A stretch of DNA of 44,321 nucleotides from Pseudomonadota bacterium (GCA_018240325.1 JAFEFZ010000254.1:1-44321); one strand, 5' to 3'. Shown: positions 15,783 to 24,810, counted from the first letter of the stretch. A program made the numbers and translations. Notes: generated by a model not told the origin, from the letters alone.

Positions 15783-16905
15783 CGAGGTCGCCGGCCGCGC
15801 GCCAGGCGCTGCGCAGTGCGGCCGGCCACTCGCCGCGGTCGATCAGCACATCGAAGGCGGCGCGCTCGGCCGCGCATTCCAGGCCGTTGGCGCGCAGCCA
15901 GGCATCGTCGAAGTAGCTGTGGCGGTAGCGCTGGCCGTCGTCGCACAGCAGCGTGACCACCGAACCGCCCTGCCCGCGGTCGGCCAGATCCTGCGCGCAG
16001 GCGAGCGCGGCCACCAGGTTGGTGCCGGTCGAGCCGCCCACCGGCCGGCCCAGGCGCGCACTCAGGCTGTGCATCGCCGCCAGGCTCCAGCGGTCGGGCA
16101 CCTGGATCATCGCGTCGAGCACGCCGGGGATGAACGAGGCCTCGACCCGCGGCCGCCCGATGCCCTCGATGCGCGAGCCGCGATCGAGCCGCAGATCCGG
16201 ATCGCGGCTGAGGTAGTGGTCGAAGAACACCGAATGCTCGGCATCGACGCCGCACACCCGCGTCGGGTGGCGGCGGTAGGCGACGAAGCGGCCGATCGTC
16301 GCCAGCGTGCCGCCGGTGCCGGCGCTGGCGACGATCCACGCCGGGCACGGGTGGCGCTCCTGGCGCATCTGCGCGTACATGCTCTCGGCGATGTTGTTGT
16401 TGGCGCGCCAGTCGGTCGCGCGTTCGGCCTGGGTGAACTGGTCCATGTAATGGCCGTTCAGCTCGGCGGCCAGCCGCTGGCTCTCGGCGTAGACCTGCAT
16501 CGGATCGTCGACCAGACGGCAGCGGCCGCCGTGGAACTCGATCGCGGCGATCTTCTGCGGGCTGGTGCCGCGCGGCATCACCGCGACGAAGGGCAGCCCG
16601 AGCAGGCGCGCGAAGTAGGCTTCGCTGATCGCGGTGGAGCCGCTCGAGGCCTCGACCACGGTGCTGCCTGCGTGCAGCCAGCCGTTGCACAGCGCGTGCA
16701 GGAACAGGCTGCGCGCCAGCCGGTGCTTCAGGCTGCCGGTGGGGTGGCTGGATTCGTCCTTCAGGTACAGGTCGACGCCCGGGAAGCCGGGCAGCGGCAG
16801 CGGGATCAGGTGGGTGTCGCTCGAGCGCTGGAAGTCGGCGTCGATGCGGCGCACGGCCTCGCGCACCCAGGCGCGACGCGGCTCGGAGCCGGCATCTGTG
16901 CTCAT
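15769..16905 (-). CDS. PLP-dependent cysteine synthase-family enzyme
   Basis: This 378-residue fold-type II PLP enzyme has its Schiff-base lysine at K60 in [15 protein letters not shown], the substrate loop [15 protein letters not shown], and the phosphate loop [12 protein letters not shown] near 196-207. It is longer than typical CysK or CysM (about 300-325 residues) and has GSLKHR instead of the usual GSVKDR. It therefore belongs to the side group annotated as cysteine synthase-family or cysteine desulfhydrase-like proteins, and the exact reaction is uncertain. Its ATG overlaps the stop of the thioesterase gene (ATGA). It is the last gene of the four-gene minus-strand unit. Confidence 0.82.
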   Translation of the reverse strand: MSTDAGSEPRRAWVREAVRRIDADFQRSSDTHLIPLPLPGFPGVDLYLKDESSHPTGSLKHRLARSLFLHALCNGWLHAGSTVVEASSGSTAISEAYFARLLGLPFVAVMPRGTSPQKIAAIEFHGGRCRLVDDPMQVYAESQRLAAELNGHYMDQFTQAERATDWRANNNIAESMYAQMRQERHPCPAWIVASAGTGGTLATIGRFVAYRRHPTRVCGVDAEHSVFFDHYLSRDPDLRLDRGSRIEGIGRPRVEASFIPGVLDAMIQVPDRWSLAAMHSLSARLGRPVGGSTGTNLVAALACAQDLADRGQGGSVVTLLCDDGQRYRHSYFDDAWLRANGLECAAERAAFDVLIDRGEWPAALRSAWRAAGDLAPAA

Positions 16906-17321
16906 GTGATGCGCCGGCGCAGCCAGTCGGGCATCGGCACCGTCTTGCCCTGCGGGATGTTCAGCCACACCGTCGTCGCGCCGCCGGTGGCATGGAACAC
17001 GCCGGGTTCGTCGCTGCGCTCCAGCGTGACGTAGGTGTCGAAACTGCTGCGCCCCGGGTTGGCGGCATACATCCGGGCCAGCACTTCGCCGGGATAGGCG
17101 AGCTGGCGGATGAAGTTGCAGAAGGCGTTGACGATGACGAATCCTTCGCCCTGCATGTCGGGCGGGCCGCCCACGCTGTGCAGCCAGTCGATGCGGATGA
17201 CTTCCATGTAGCGGAAGTACAGCGTGTTGTTGACATGGCCCATCGCGTCCATGTCGCCCCAGCGGATGGGCATCCGCATCTCGTGCACCAGCTTCTTCTG
17301 TTCGGGGATGTCGAAACGCAT
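16902..17321 (-). CDS. Acyl-CoA thioesterase, YbgC/4HBT hotdog family
   Basis: This 139-residue single-hotdog protein carries the 4-hydroxybenzoyl-CoA thioesterase signature [20 protein letters not shown], with the catalytic aspartate in [12 protein letters not shown]. It would hydrolyse an acyl-CoA to the free acid and CoA in the cytoplasm. Length is normal. It starts 15 bp after the YceH gene ends and overlaps the PLP gene by 4 bp. Substrate cannot be read from the sequence. Confidence 0.85.
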   Translation of the reverse strand: MRFDIPEQKKLVHEMRMPIRWGDMDAMGHVNNTLYFRYMEVIRIDWLHSVGGPPDMQGEGFVIVNAFCNFIRQLAYPGEVLARMYAANPGRSSFDTYVTLERSDEPGVFHATGGATTVWLNIPQGKTVPMPDWLRRRIT

Positions 17322-17336
17322 GTGGCGTGCTCCGCT

Positions 17337-17990
17337 TCAGGGCGGCTCGATGCCGAGTTCGGCGCCGACGCGCTGCGCCCACTGCTGCAGGCGCTCGAGC
17401 TGCCCGGCCAGCCGTGCCTGCTCGGCCTTCAGCGCGGCGATCTCGCCGGCCGACACGCCGGCCTCGCCTGCCGGCGCCGCGCCGGCGTCGACCGCGACCT
17501 CGCCGCACAGCAGGTGCGCCCAGCGCGCCTCGCGCGCGCCCGGCGCGCGCGGCAGCCGCAGCGCCAGCGGCGGGTCGCGCGCCGCGAGTTCGTCGAGGAA
17601 GCCCTCGACCGACGAGATGTCGGCGAACTTGTACAGCCGCTCGCTGTGCAGCCGCAGCTCGGCCGAGGTCTGCGCGCCGCGCAGCAGCAGCGTCGTCAGC
17701 AGCGCCTGCGCACCGGCGGGCACCCGATAGACGCGGCCGAGGTTGTGCTCGAAGCGCACCACGCGGCTGCCGCTGCCTTCGAACACCAGGCTCAGGCTCT
17801 TCAGGCCGTCGATGGCGGTCAGCACCTCGGCGTCGGTGGCGTTGACGACCGGGTCGCGCGCGGTTTTCTGGTTGCAGCCGGCCACCAGCGCGTTCAACGA
17901 CAGCGGGTAGGTGTCGGGCACCGTCGCCTGCTTCTCGACGAGCACGCCGAGCACGCGCGCCTCCAGCGGAGTCAGGGCCCGGATCGCCAC
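17337..17990 (-). CDS. yceH: YceH family protein (DUF480)
   Basis: This 217-residue protein matches the DUF480 pattern: [31 protein letters not shown] at the start, then [10 protein letters not shown]. These correspond to two winged-helix-like repeats (about 1-80 and 90-165). A helix predicted to coil ends the protein (about 180-212). The start is GTG at 17990, because the conserved N-terminus begins at that codon and no ATG is available between it and the SDR stop 11 bp upstream. The molecular role of the family is not established. It is cotranscribed with an SDR and a thioesterase here. Confidence 0.85.
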   Translation of the reverse strand: MAIRALTPLEARVLGVLVEKQATVPDTYPLSLNALVAGCNQKTARDPVVNATDAEVLTAIDGLKSLSLVFEGSGSRVVRFEHNLGRVYRVPAGAQALLTTLLLRGAQTSAELRLHSERLYKFADISSVEGFLDELAARDPPLALRLPRAPGAREARWAHLLCGEVAVDAGAAPAGEAGVSAGEIAALKAEQARLAGQLERLQQWAQRVGAELGIEPP

Positions 17991-18001
17991 GTGCGCCGCC
18001 G

Positions 18002-18784
18002 TCAGAGCGCGTAGCCGTCGTCGGCGTTGACCACCGCGCCGTTGACGAAGCCGCTCTCGTTGGCGCACAGCATCAGCAGCGCCAAGTCCAGATCCTGCGG
18101 CCGGCCCACGCGCTTGCGCGGCAGCGTGGCGACAAGCTTGGCACCGGCCTCGGTCTGCCAGTGGTGGTGGTTGATCTCGGTGTCGATGTAGCCCGGGCAC
18201 AGCGCGTTCACGTTGATGCCGAAGCGGCCCCACTCCAGCGCCATCGCGCGCGTCATGTGGATCACCGCCGCCTTGCTCATCGCGTACACGCCGATCTGCG
18301 ACAGCACGCGCTGGCCGGCGATCGACGCGATGTTGACGATGCGCCCGCCGATGAAGGTGCCCGGCGCCGCGCCGCGGCTGCGCGCGATCATGCGCTTGCC
18401 CACCTCCTGCGCGACGAAGAAGGCGCCGCGCGTGTTGGTGTCCGTCACGAAGTCGTAGTCCTCGGGCGTGACGTCGACCAGCCGCTGCGTGGTGCTGACG
18501 CCCGAGTTGTTGACCAGGATGTCGATCGTGCCCATCTCGGTCTCGACATGCGCGACCGCCGCGCGGATGCTGTCGTGGTCGGTGACGTCGAGTTCGACCA
18601 CGTGCGCATCGCCGCCGCCGGCCTCGATCTCGGCGCGCAGCGTCTTCAGCCGCTCGATGCGCCGCGCGGCCAGCGCCACCGCCGCACCGGCGCCGGCCAG
18701 CGTGCGCGCGAAATGCGCACCCAGCCCGCTGGACGCGCCGGTGATCAGCGCGACGCGGCCGGACAGGTCGATCGAATAACTCAT
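18002..18784 (-). CDS. Short-chain dehydrogenase/reductase
   Basis: This 260-residue classical SDR has the cofactor motif TGASSGLG at about 15-22, NNSG near 90, and the catalytic Ser (NIASIAG) and YAMSK. The C-terminal GYIDTEIN segment follows. The acidic residue expected after beta-2 for NAD specificity is replaced by AARR, which suggests NADPH. It resembles FabG-like 3-oxoacyl reductases, but the substrate is open. The ATG follows GAGGAAGG. It is the first gene of the unit with yceH, the thioesterase and the PLP enzyme, and is divergent from the ETF-QO gene across a region with strong palindromes. Confidence 0.88.
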   Translation of the reverse strand: MSYSIDLSGRVALITGASSGLGAHFARTLAGAGAAVALAARRIERLKTLRAEIEAGGGDAHVVELDVTDHDSIRAAVAHVETEMGTIDILVNNSGVSTTQRLVDVTPEDYDFVTDTNTRGAFFVAQEVGKRMIARSRGAAPGTFIGGRIVNIASIAGQRVLSQIGVYAMSKAAVIHMTRAMALEWGRFGINVNALCPGYIDTEINHHHWQTEAGAKLVATLPRKRVGRPQDLDLALLMLCANESGFVNGAVVNADDGYAL

Positions 18785-18900
18785 GCAACAGTCCCTTCCT
18801 CTCGACGAAACGCCGGGCCGCCCCGAGTTTCCTCGACCCCCGCGAAGGGCGGGCTGGGCGCAGCCCGGCGCCGGGGGCGCTTTCAATGCCGCAGGCGCGG

Positions 18901-18924
18901 GCACGATAGCACGCGCGATCGTGC
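18901..18924. promoter_or_regulatory. Second operator-like cluster of GCACGAT half-sites
   Basis: GCACGAT (18901-18907) and ATCGTGC (18918-18924) form a perfect 7-bp inverted repeat with a 10-bp spacer that itself holds AGCACG. The same half-sites make up the tighter palindrome at 18972-18985, about 65 bp away. Two sites with the same half-site in one divergent region suggest cooperative binding or separate control of each gene. Confidence 0.45.
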
Positions 18925-18971
18925 GCATTGCCGGCTGCGACGGGGTGCCGGCCCGTACGGCCCAGCAAAAT

Positions 18972-18985
18972 AGCACGATCGTGCT
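18972..18985. promoter_or_regulatory. Perfect palindromic operator before the ETF-QO gene
   Basis: AGCACGATCGTGCT is a perfect 14-bp palindrome, extended outward by AAA/TTT after one mismatch. It sits immediately upstream of a TAGAAT -10 box (19005-19010) and covers the expected -35 position, so a bound protein would block the ETF-QO promoter. Length and symmetry fit a TetR- or MarR-type dimer. No regulator gene is adjacent, so the ligand is probably encoded elsewhere. Confidence 0.55.
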
Positions 18986-19039
18986 TTTTCACATTCTCGC
19001 GGGCTAGAATCGTCGGGGCACCCCCACCGGAGAACGCCG

Positions 19040-20710
19040 ATGACCCCGCAGCAGATCCTCGAGACCTACGGCCCGCGCGAATCGATGGAATACGACGTGG
19101 TCGTGGTCGGCGGCGGCCCGGCGGGGTTGGCCACCGCGATCCGCCTGAAGCAGCTGAATGCCGATGCGACGGTGGTGGTGCTCGAGAAAGGTTCGGAGCC
19201 GGGTGCGCACATCCTGTCGGGCGCGGTGATGGACCCGCGCGCGCTGACCGAGCTGCTGCCCGACTGGCAGGCGCGCGGCGCGCCGCTGAACCAGCCGGTC
19301 ACCGGCGACCAGGTGCTGTTCCTGAGCGCCGACGGCGCGATGCGCACCCCCGACTGGCTGGTGCCGGGCTGCTTCCACAACGCCGGCAACTACGTGGTCG
19401 CGCTGGGCACCGTGACCAAGTGGCTGGCCGAGCAGGCCGAAGGCCTGGGCGTCGAGATCTTCCCCGGCTTCGCGGCCGCCGAGGTGCTGTACACCGACGA
19501 GGGCCGGGTGCGCGGCGTGGCCACCGGCAACTTGGGGCTAGGCAAGGACGGCGAGCCGACCGACAACTTCCAGCTCGGCATGGAGCTTACGGCCAAGTAC
19601 ACGGTGTTCGCCGAAGGCGCGCGCGGGCACCTGGGCAAGCAGCTGATCGCGCGCTTCGCGCTCGATGCCGGGCGCGATCCACAGAGCTACGCGATCGGCG
19701 TCAAGGAGCTGTGGGAGGTGCCCGACGCGCTCGCCAGGCCAGGGCTGGTGGTGCACACCGCCGGCTGGCCGATGGACGAGCAGACCTACGGCGGCGGCTT
19801 CCTGTACCACCTGGAAGGCAACCGCATCACGCTGGGCTTCGTCACCGGGCTGGACTACCAGAACCCGTGGCTCAGCCCCTTCGAGGAGATGCAGCGCTGG
19901 AAGACGCACCCCGCGATCCGCGCCCACATCGAAGGCGGCAAGCGCATCGGCTACGGCGCGCGCGCGATCACCGCCGGCGGCCTGCTGAGCCTGCCCAAGC
20001 TGGTGTTCCCGGGCGGTGCGCTGGTCGGCTGCGACGCCGGCACGCTGAACGCGTCGCGCATCAAGGGCAGCCACGCGGCGATCAAGACCGGCATGATGTG
20101 TGCCGAGGCGATCGTCGAGGCGCTGCAGGCCGGCCGCGCCGGCGACGAGCTCGACGCCTACCCGGCCGCGTTCGAGCGCAGCTGGCTGCACGCGGAGCTC
20201 AACGCCAGCCGCAACTTCAAGCAGTGGTTCAAGCAGGGCAACACGGTCGGCGCGCTGATGACCGGCGTCGAGCATTGGCTGCTGCCCAGGCTCGGCATCA
20301 AGAGTCCGCCGTGGACGGTCCACCGCAAGGAGCCGGACAACGTGCGCCTGCACGCCGCCGGCCAGGTTGCGCCGATCCGCTACCCCAAGCCCGACGGCAC
20401 GCTGACCTTCGACCGGCTGAGTTCGGTGTTCATCAGCAACACCAACCACGAAGAGAACCAGCCGCCGCACCTGACGCTGAAGGATCCGGCGGTGCCGGTG
20501 GCCGTCAACCTCGCCAAGTACGCCGGCCCCGAGAGCCGCTACTGCCCGGCCGGCGTGTACGAGTTCGTCGACCAGGACGGCGGGCCGCAGCTGGTGATCA
20601 ACGCGCAGAACTGCGTGCACTGCAAGACCTGCGACATCAAGGACCCGACCCAGAACATCGTCTGGGTCACGCCCGAAGGCGGCGGCGGGCCGAACTACGC
20701 CGGGATGTAG
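19040..20710 (+). CDS. Electron-transfer flavoprotein-ubiquinone oxidoreductase (ETF-QO)
   Basis: This 556-residue membrane-associated flavoprotein takes electrons from reduced ETF, which collects them from acyl-CoA dehydrogenases, and passes them to ubiquinone. The FAD motif VVVGGGPAGLATAI lies at about 21-34, followed by EKGSEPGAHILSGAVMDP. The C-terminal [4Fe-4S] ligands are C502, C525, C528 and C531 (YCPAGVYEF, then NCVHCKTCDIKDP). Length matches the mature mammalian and bacterial proteins. The ATG follows GGAG. It supports the beta-oxidation theme of the window. The palindrome upstream suggests repression when the substrate is absent. Confidence 0.96.
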   Translation: MTPQQILETYGPRESMEYDVVVVGGGPAGLATAIRLKQLNADATVVVLEKGSEPGAHILSGAVMDPRALTELLPDWQARGAPLNQPVTGDQVLFLSADGAMRTPDWLVPGCFHNAGNYVVALGTVTKWLAEQAEGLGVEIFPGFAAAEVLYTDEGRVRGVATGNLGLGKDGEPTDNFQLGMELTAKYTVFAEGARGHLGKQLIARFALDAGRDPQSYAIGVKELWEVPDALARPGLVVHTAGWPMDEQTYGGGFLYHLEGNRITLGFVTGLDYQNPWLSPFEEMQRWKTHPAIRAHIEGGKRIGYGARAITAGGLLSLPKLVFPGGALVGCDAGTLNASRIKGSHAAIKTGMMCAEAIVEALQAGRAGDELDAYPAAFERSWLHAELNASRNFKQWFKQGNTVGALMTGVEHWLLPRLGIKSPPWTVHRKEPDNVRLHAAGQVAPIRYPKPDGTLTFDRLSSVFISNTNHEENQPPHLTLKDPAVPVAVNLAKYAGPESRYCPAGVYEFVDQDGGPQLVINAQNCVHCKTCDIKDPTQNIVWVTPEGGGGPNYAGM

Positions 20711-20720
20711 CCGCAGCGGC

Positions 20721-20740
20721 GCGGCGCGCCTGCGCGCCGC
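20721..20740 (+). terminator. Terminator-like hairpin after ETF-QO
   Basis: GCGGCGCG (20721-20728) pairs with CGCGCCGC (20733-20740) around a CCTG loop, 11 bp after the stop codon. The stem is very stable but has no following T-tract. It separates ETF-QO from the Wzz-like gene, which begins 96 bp later. Confidence 0.4.
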
Positions 20741-20835
20741 CTGCCGGCCTGCCCAGAACAGGGTGATGCGCCAGCGCCCGGGCGGCCGCACAATCGCCCC
20801 CCTTTGACTTCGGGCCGACGCCCAGGCCGCCATCG

Positions 20836-22824
20836 GTGAAGCCGATCGAAATGCTCCCAGGCCCCGGTGCCGGCAGCAGTGCCGATGCGCAGCCGGCGGC
20901 GGTGGCCCGGCGCGGCAACCGACGCCGCCTGCTGGTCTTCGCCGCGACCTTCGTCGCCGCACTGGTCATCGGCCAGATCTGGAACTTCAGCCGCGCGCCC
21001 GAGTACCTCGCGCAGACCCGGCTGCAGGCCACCCTGCCCGAGGTCGGCCGCGCCGGCCGCTCGGCTTCGAGCGCGTACGAGAACAAGCTGCAGTTGTTGA
21101 ACAGCCGGCCGCTGCTCGCGCGGCTGGCCGACGCGCTGCTCGCACAAGGGGTACCGGCGGCCAAGCTTGGCGACGATCCGGCCGGCCGGCTGCAGGCGAT
21201 GCTGCAGGTGCGGCCGGTCGCCGGCACCGAGGTGGTCGAGGTGCAGGCCACCGGCCCCGATCCGGGCCTGCTGGCCGATGCGCTGAATGCGCTGCCCGGC
21301 GTGGTGCGCCAGGAGCTCGCGAGCCGCCAGGCCGGCGAGGCCGATGCCCAGCTCCAGGCCGCGCGCCAGGAGCTGGCGCGGCTGGACCGCACCGCGGCCG
21401 AGCGCCGCGCGCGGCTCGAGAACTTCCGCCAGCATGCGGGCGTGCTCGCCGAGCGCGACGACAACGAAGCCGTCGCCCAGTTGAAGCGCGTGAACCAGGC
21501 GCTGAACGTCGCGGTCGAGAAGGAGTCCGCGGCCGAAGCGCGGCTGCGTGCGATCCGCGAAGCCGCGGCCCAGGGCAAGGTCAGCACGCAGGTGCGCGCC
21601 GATCCGACGCTGACCGTGCTCGAGACGCGCGCCAGCCAGTTGCGCGAAGAGCTCAAGGAGCTGGAGCGCGGCTGGACGCCCGACTTCCTCGCGAAGGATC
21701 CGCAGGCGCGTGCGATGCGATCGCGCCTGGCCGAGCTCGAGCGCCAGATTGCCGAGCAGCGCGTCGTCAGCCAGCAGGCCGCGCTGCAGTCGGCTCAGGA
21801 GGACTTCGACAGCGCCCGCGCGCAGGTGGAGCGCCTGCGCGAGCAGGCGCGCGCCGCGCGGCCCGAGCTGCTGAAGACGACGCAGCGCATGGGCGAAGCC
21901 AAGGTGTACGAAGAAGACCTGGCGCAGGTCGACAAGGCGCGCCGCGACCTGCTCGAACGGGTCACGCGGCTCGAGGCCGACGAGCAGCGGCGCGTGGCCG
22001 GCGTCGCCGTGATCGAAGCCGCCACGGTGCCGGGCGCGCCGGCGCGGCCCGACCGCGTGCGCGACGCCGTCATCGTGCTGGTCGCGGCCACGCTGCTGGC
22101 GCTGGCGACGACCGGCGTCGTCGAGCTGTTCAACCGGCCGCCGGCACCCGAAGTCGCACCCTCGACCACGGTGGTGCTGAGCCCCGACTGGCAGGCCGCG
22201 CGCCGCGCTCTGCCCGATGCGGCCGACCGGCCGGCACCCCTGCCGCCGCCGATCGACGCCTATGCCGCACTGCCGGCGCCGCTGCACCTGCTCGAGCAGC
22301 CCGAAGCCGCAGCGCTGCTCGCGGCTTGCGCCGGCCCGGCGCGCCTGGTGTGCGCGGCCGGGCTGATGGGCCTGTCGATACCCGAGGCACTGGCGCTGCG
22401 CACGCAGGATTTCGACTCCGACCGCCTGCAGCTGCAGATCGGCGGCGCCTGGGCGCGGCAGTTGCCGATGCCGGCCTGGCTGCCGCAGACCCTGGCGCCG
22501 GGGCTGCCGGCCGACGAGCCGATCCTGCGCGACGGCGCCGGCAACCCGTGGTCGCAGGCCGACATCGCGTCGGCGATCGTCAGCGCGGCGCTCGACGCCG
22601 GCCTGCCGCAGACGGCTGCGCTCGACTGGGAGGCGCTGCGCAATACCTGCATCGACTGGCTGGTGGCGCAGGGCGTGCGCTACTCCGAGCTGCCGCGCCT
22701 GGTCGGCCGCGTCGACACCGCGGCGCTGCACGCGCTGGCCGCACGCCATGCGCAGGCGGCCCGCGCCGACGGCGGCACGCCTGACTTCCTGATGCCGGCA
22801 CTGCGCCTGCAGCCGGCGGCCTGA
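20836..22824 (+). CDS. Wzz/GumC-like coiled-coil membrane protein with a degenerate tyrosine-recombinase-like C-terminus
   Basis: This 662-residue protein has a short cytosolic leader, a first membrane helix (about 31-49), and a long periplasmic region rich in coiled coil (about 160-390). A Pro/Ala-rich segment (APARPDR, about 400-408) and a second helix (about 410-428) follow. That is the layout of polysaccharide co-polymerases that set chain length. The cytosolic tail (about 484-640) does not look like the usual tyrosine kinase. It follows the order of a tyrosine recombinase catalytic domain: LMGLSIPEALALRTQDFD in place of GLRxSEaLxLxxxDid, then WEALRNT, GVRYSELPRLVGR and a final helix. The first Arg, the His of the GH pair and the nucleophilic Tyr are absent, so recombination is not expected. 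The start is GTG; an ATG at 20851 is an alternative. No polysaccharide gene is adjacent. Confidence 0.72.
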   Translation: MKPIEMLPGPGAGSSADAQPAAVARRGNRRRLLVFAATFVAALVIGQIWNFSRAPEYLAQTRLQATLPEVGRAGRSASSAYENKLQLLNSRPLLARLADALLAQGVPAAKLGDDPAGRLQAMLQVRPVAGTEVVEVQATGPDPGLLADALNALPGVVRQELASRQAGEADAQLQAARQELARLDRTAAERRARLENFRQHAGVLAERDDNEAVAQLKRVNQALNVAVEKESAAEARLRAIREAAAQGKVSTQVRADPTLTVLETRASQLREELKELERGWTPDFLAKDPQARAMRSRLAELERQIAEQRVVSQQAALQSAQEDFDSARAQVERLREQARAARPELLKTTQRMGEAKVYEEDLAQVDKARRDLLERVTRLEADEQRRVAGVAVIEAATVPGAPARPDRVRDAVIVLVAATLLALATTGVVELFNRPPAPEVAPSTTVVLSPDWQAARRALPDAADRPAPLPPPIDAYAALPAPLHLLEQPEAAALLAACAGPARLVCAAGLMGLSIPEALALRTQDFDSDRLQLQIGGAWARQLPMPAWLPQTLAPGLPADEPILRDGAGNPWSQADIASAIVSAALDAGLPQTAALDWEALRNTCIDWLVAQGVRYSELPRLVGRVDTAALHALAARHAQAARADGGTPDFLMPALRLQPAA

Positions 22825-22873
22825 TGCGCAGCCGCCGCACTTGCCAAACCCACCCACGAGACTGGAGCACCCG

Positions 22874-23725
22874 ATGAGCACCATCGCCTTCCTCGGCACC
22901 GGCCTGATGGGCAGCGGCTTCGTCTGCCGCCTGCTCGACCAGGGCCACCACCTGCGGGTCTGGAACCGCAACCCTGCACGCGCGCAGGCGCTGCAGGCCA
23001 AGGGCGCCAAGGCCTTTGCCGACGCGGCGGCCGCGGTGGCCGGCGCCGAGCGCATCCACCTGTCGCTCGCCGACGATGCGTCGGTCGACGCCGTGCTCGA
23101 GCCGCTGGCCGGCTCCATCGGCGCCGCGGTGACGATCGTCGACCACACCACCACCGCGCCCACGCCGACGCGCGGGCGCACCGAGCGCTGGCGCGCGCGC
23201 GGCCGCCGCTTCGTGCACGCGCCCGTCTTCATGGCGCCGTCCAACGCACACGAAGGCACCGGGCTGATGCTGCTGTCGGGCGACCCGCAGCTGTGCGACG
23301 CCCTCGAGCCGGCGCTGCAGGCGATGACCGGCCAGGTGATCCGGCTGGGCGACGCGCCCGAGCGCGCGGCCGCCTTCAAGCTCTTCGGCAACCTCACGCT
23401 GATCGGGCTGGCCGGCGTGCTCGGCGACGTGACGCGGCTGGCGCAGGCCTGCGGCATCGCGCCGGCCGACGCGGTGGGCCTGTTCGCGCACTTCAATCCC
23501 GGCTCGGTGCTGCCGGCGCGCGCGGCGAAGATCGCCGCCGGCCCCTACGAGCCGCCGTCGTTCGAAATCTCGATGGCGCGCAAGGACGTGCGCCTGATGA
23601 TCGAGGAGGCAGCAGCGCACGGCTTCCCGCTCGCGGTGATGCCGGCGGTGGCGGCGGTGTACGACGCGGCGATCGCCCGCGGCGAAGGCCACCTCGATTC
23701 GCTGGCCGCGTTTCGGCCGCGCTGA
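22874..23725 (+). CDS. NAD(P)-dependent beta-hydroxyacid dehydrogenase (3-hydroxyisobutyrate dehydrogenase family)
   Basis: This 283-residue protein has an N-terminal Rossmann fold (FLGTGLMGSGF, about 6-16) with VWNRNPARA after beta-2. The R at that place suggests NADPH. The catalytic lysine and asparagine are K169 and N173 in FKLFGN, and the all-helical C-terminal domain follows. Family members reduce or oxidise 3-hydroxyisobutyrate, tartronate semialdehyde, succinic semialdehyde or imines, so the substrate is open. The ATG follows GGAG. It stands 49 bp after the Wzz-like gene and converges on the asparaginase gene. Confidence 0.85.
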   Translation: MSTIAFLGTGLMGSGFVCRLLDQGHHLRVWNRNPARAQALQAKGAKAFADAAAAVAGAERIHLSLADDASVDAVLEPLAGSIGAAVTIVDHTTTAPTPTRGRTERWRARGRRFVHAPVFMAPSNAHEGTGLMLLSGDPQLCDALEPALQAMTGQVIRLGDAPERAAAFKLFGNLTLIGLAGVLGDVTRLAQACGIAPADAVGLFAHFNPGSVLPARAAKIAAGPYEPPSFEISMARKDVRLMIEEAAAHGFPLAVMPAVAAVYDAAIARGEGHLDSLAAFRPR

Positions 23726-23775
23726 CGACCGGCCCCTTCCGCACGCGGCGGGGCACCCGGCGCAAGCCGCGGCCG

Positions 23776-24780
23776 TCAGCGGGTGCGGCCGGCGGCCAGC
23801 AGCTCGAGCAGCAGTTCGATCCGCGCCTGCACCGGCGTCAGCTCGCCGGCCGACGGCAGCGCGTCATCGGCGGCGCCCGCCCCACCGGCCCCCACACCGT
23901 CCCCCACACCGTCCCCCACACCGTCCACCACGCCGCCGCCCGCACAGCGCGTGCTGCGCCGCACCGCCACGCCGGCCGCCAGCGCCCGCCGCAGCGCCGC
24001 TTCCAGCCGCTGGTGGATCGTGCCGTTGCCGGTGCCGGCCACGATCAGCCCGGCCACGCGCGGCGGCTGCGCCAGCAGCGCATCGACCACCGCACCGTCG
24101 GCGCCGGCGTGGCTGAGCACGATCTCGACGCGCGGCCACTGCGCCGGTGCGCGCGCAACCGCCGCCAGCCCCAGCGGCTCGGCCTCGGGCCATGGACGCC
24201 AGCGGCTCAGCCGCCCGTCGTCGATGCGGCCCAGCGGCCCGGCATCGCCGGCATCCAGCGCGTCGAGCCGCCGGCTGTGCGCCTTGCGCAGGCCCGGCGC
24301 GCTGAAGACGCGGCCCGCCATCGTCGCCAGCACGCCGCGCGCGTCGGCATGCGCGGCCAGCGCCAGCGCGTCGAGCAGGTTCTGCGGGCCGTCGGCCGAC
24401 AGCGCATTGGCCGGCCGCATCGCTGCGCTCAACACCACCGGCTTGGCCGGCGCCAGCACGCGGTGCAGCAAGTAGGCGGTCTCTTCGAGCGTGTCGGTGC
24501 CGTGGGTGACGACGACGCCGCGCACTTCGGCGCGCGCCAGCTGCGCCGCCACGCGCTGCGCCAGGCGCTGCCAGAACGCGAAGTCGGCGTCCTTGCTGTC
24601 GATCTGCGCCACCTGTTCGGCCTCGACGCGCAGCCGCATCGAGGCAGGCAGCGCCGCCAGCAGCTCGGCGATGCCGACCTGGCCCGCGCGGTAGCCGGTG
24701 TTGTCGCCGGCCTTGTCGGCCAGCCCGGCGATCGTGCCGCCGGTTGCCAGCACCACGACGAGCGGATCGGGGCTTTGCAT
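23776..24780 (-). CDS. L-asparaginase
   Basis: This 334-residue amidohydrolase converts asparagine to aspartate and ammonia. The catalytic threonines are T16 in ATGGTIAG and T95 with D96 in THGTDTLEET, and a lysine lies near the expected place in LRKAHSRR. No signal peptide follows the chosen ATG at 24780, so a cytoplasmic enzyme is likely. A Val/Asp/Gly-rich run near residues 286-300 comes from a 12-bp tandem repeat in the gene (23889-23924) and lies in a region that is otherwise a structured C-terminal domain. It is divergent from lexA, and the two share a 68-bp promoter region. Confidence 0.9.
   Translation of the reverse strand: MQSPDPLVVVLATGGTIAGLADKAGDNTGYRAGQVGIAELLAALPASMRLRVEAEQVAQIDSKDADFAFWQRLAQRVAAQLARAEVRGVVVTHGTDTLEETAYLLHRVLAPAKPVVLSAAMRPANALSADGPQNLLDALALAAHADARGVLATMAGRVFSAPGLRKAHSRRLDALDAGDAGPLGRIDDGRLSRWRPWPEAEPLGLAAVARAPAQWPRVEIVLSHAGADGAVVDALLAQPPRVAGLIVAGTGNGTIHQRLEAALRRALAAGVAVRRSTRCAGGGVVDGVGDGVGDGVGAGGAGAADDALPSAGELTPVQARIELLLELLAAGRTR
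23889..23924. repeat. Three perfect 12-bp tandem repeats inside the asparaginase gene
   Basis: The unit CCCCCACACCGT occurs three times end to end on the plus strand. On the coding (minus) strand it encodes repeated GVGD tetrapeptides. The reading frame is kept because the unit is 12 bp. Such repeats can gain or lose units by slippage, changing a loop length without a frameshift. Confidence 0.85.
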
Positions 24781-24791
24781 TTGTCTGCAAC

Positions 24792-24807
24792 CTGTATGAA
24801 AATCCAA
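24792..24807. promoter_or_regulatory. SOS box-like site 1 upstream of lexA
   Basis: CTGTATGAAAATCCAA keeps the CTG half and the A/T-rich core of the LexA box CTG-N10-CAG, with one mismatch in the distal half. It lies 41 bp before the lexA start and close to the asparaginase start, so LexA binding could affect both genes. Confidence 0.5.
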
Positions 24808-24810
24808 CTA

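Noticed and set aside
22280..22824. Separate active integrase gene
   Set aside because: The recombinase-like region is in frame with the membrane part, has no start of its own, and lacks the first Arg, the GH His and the catalytic Tyr.
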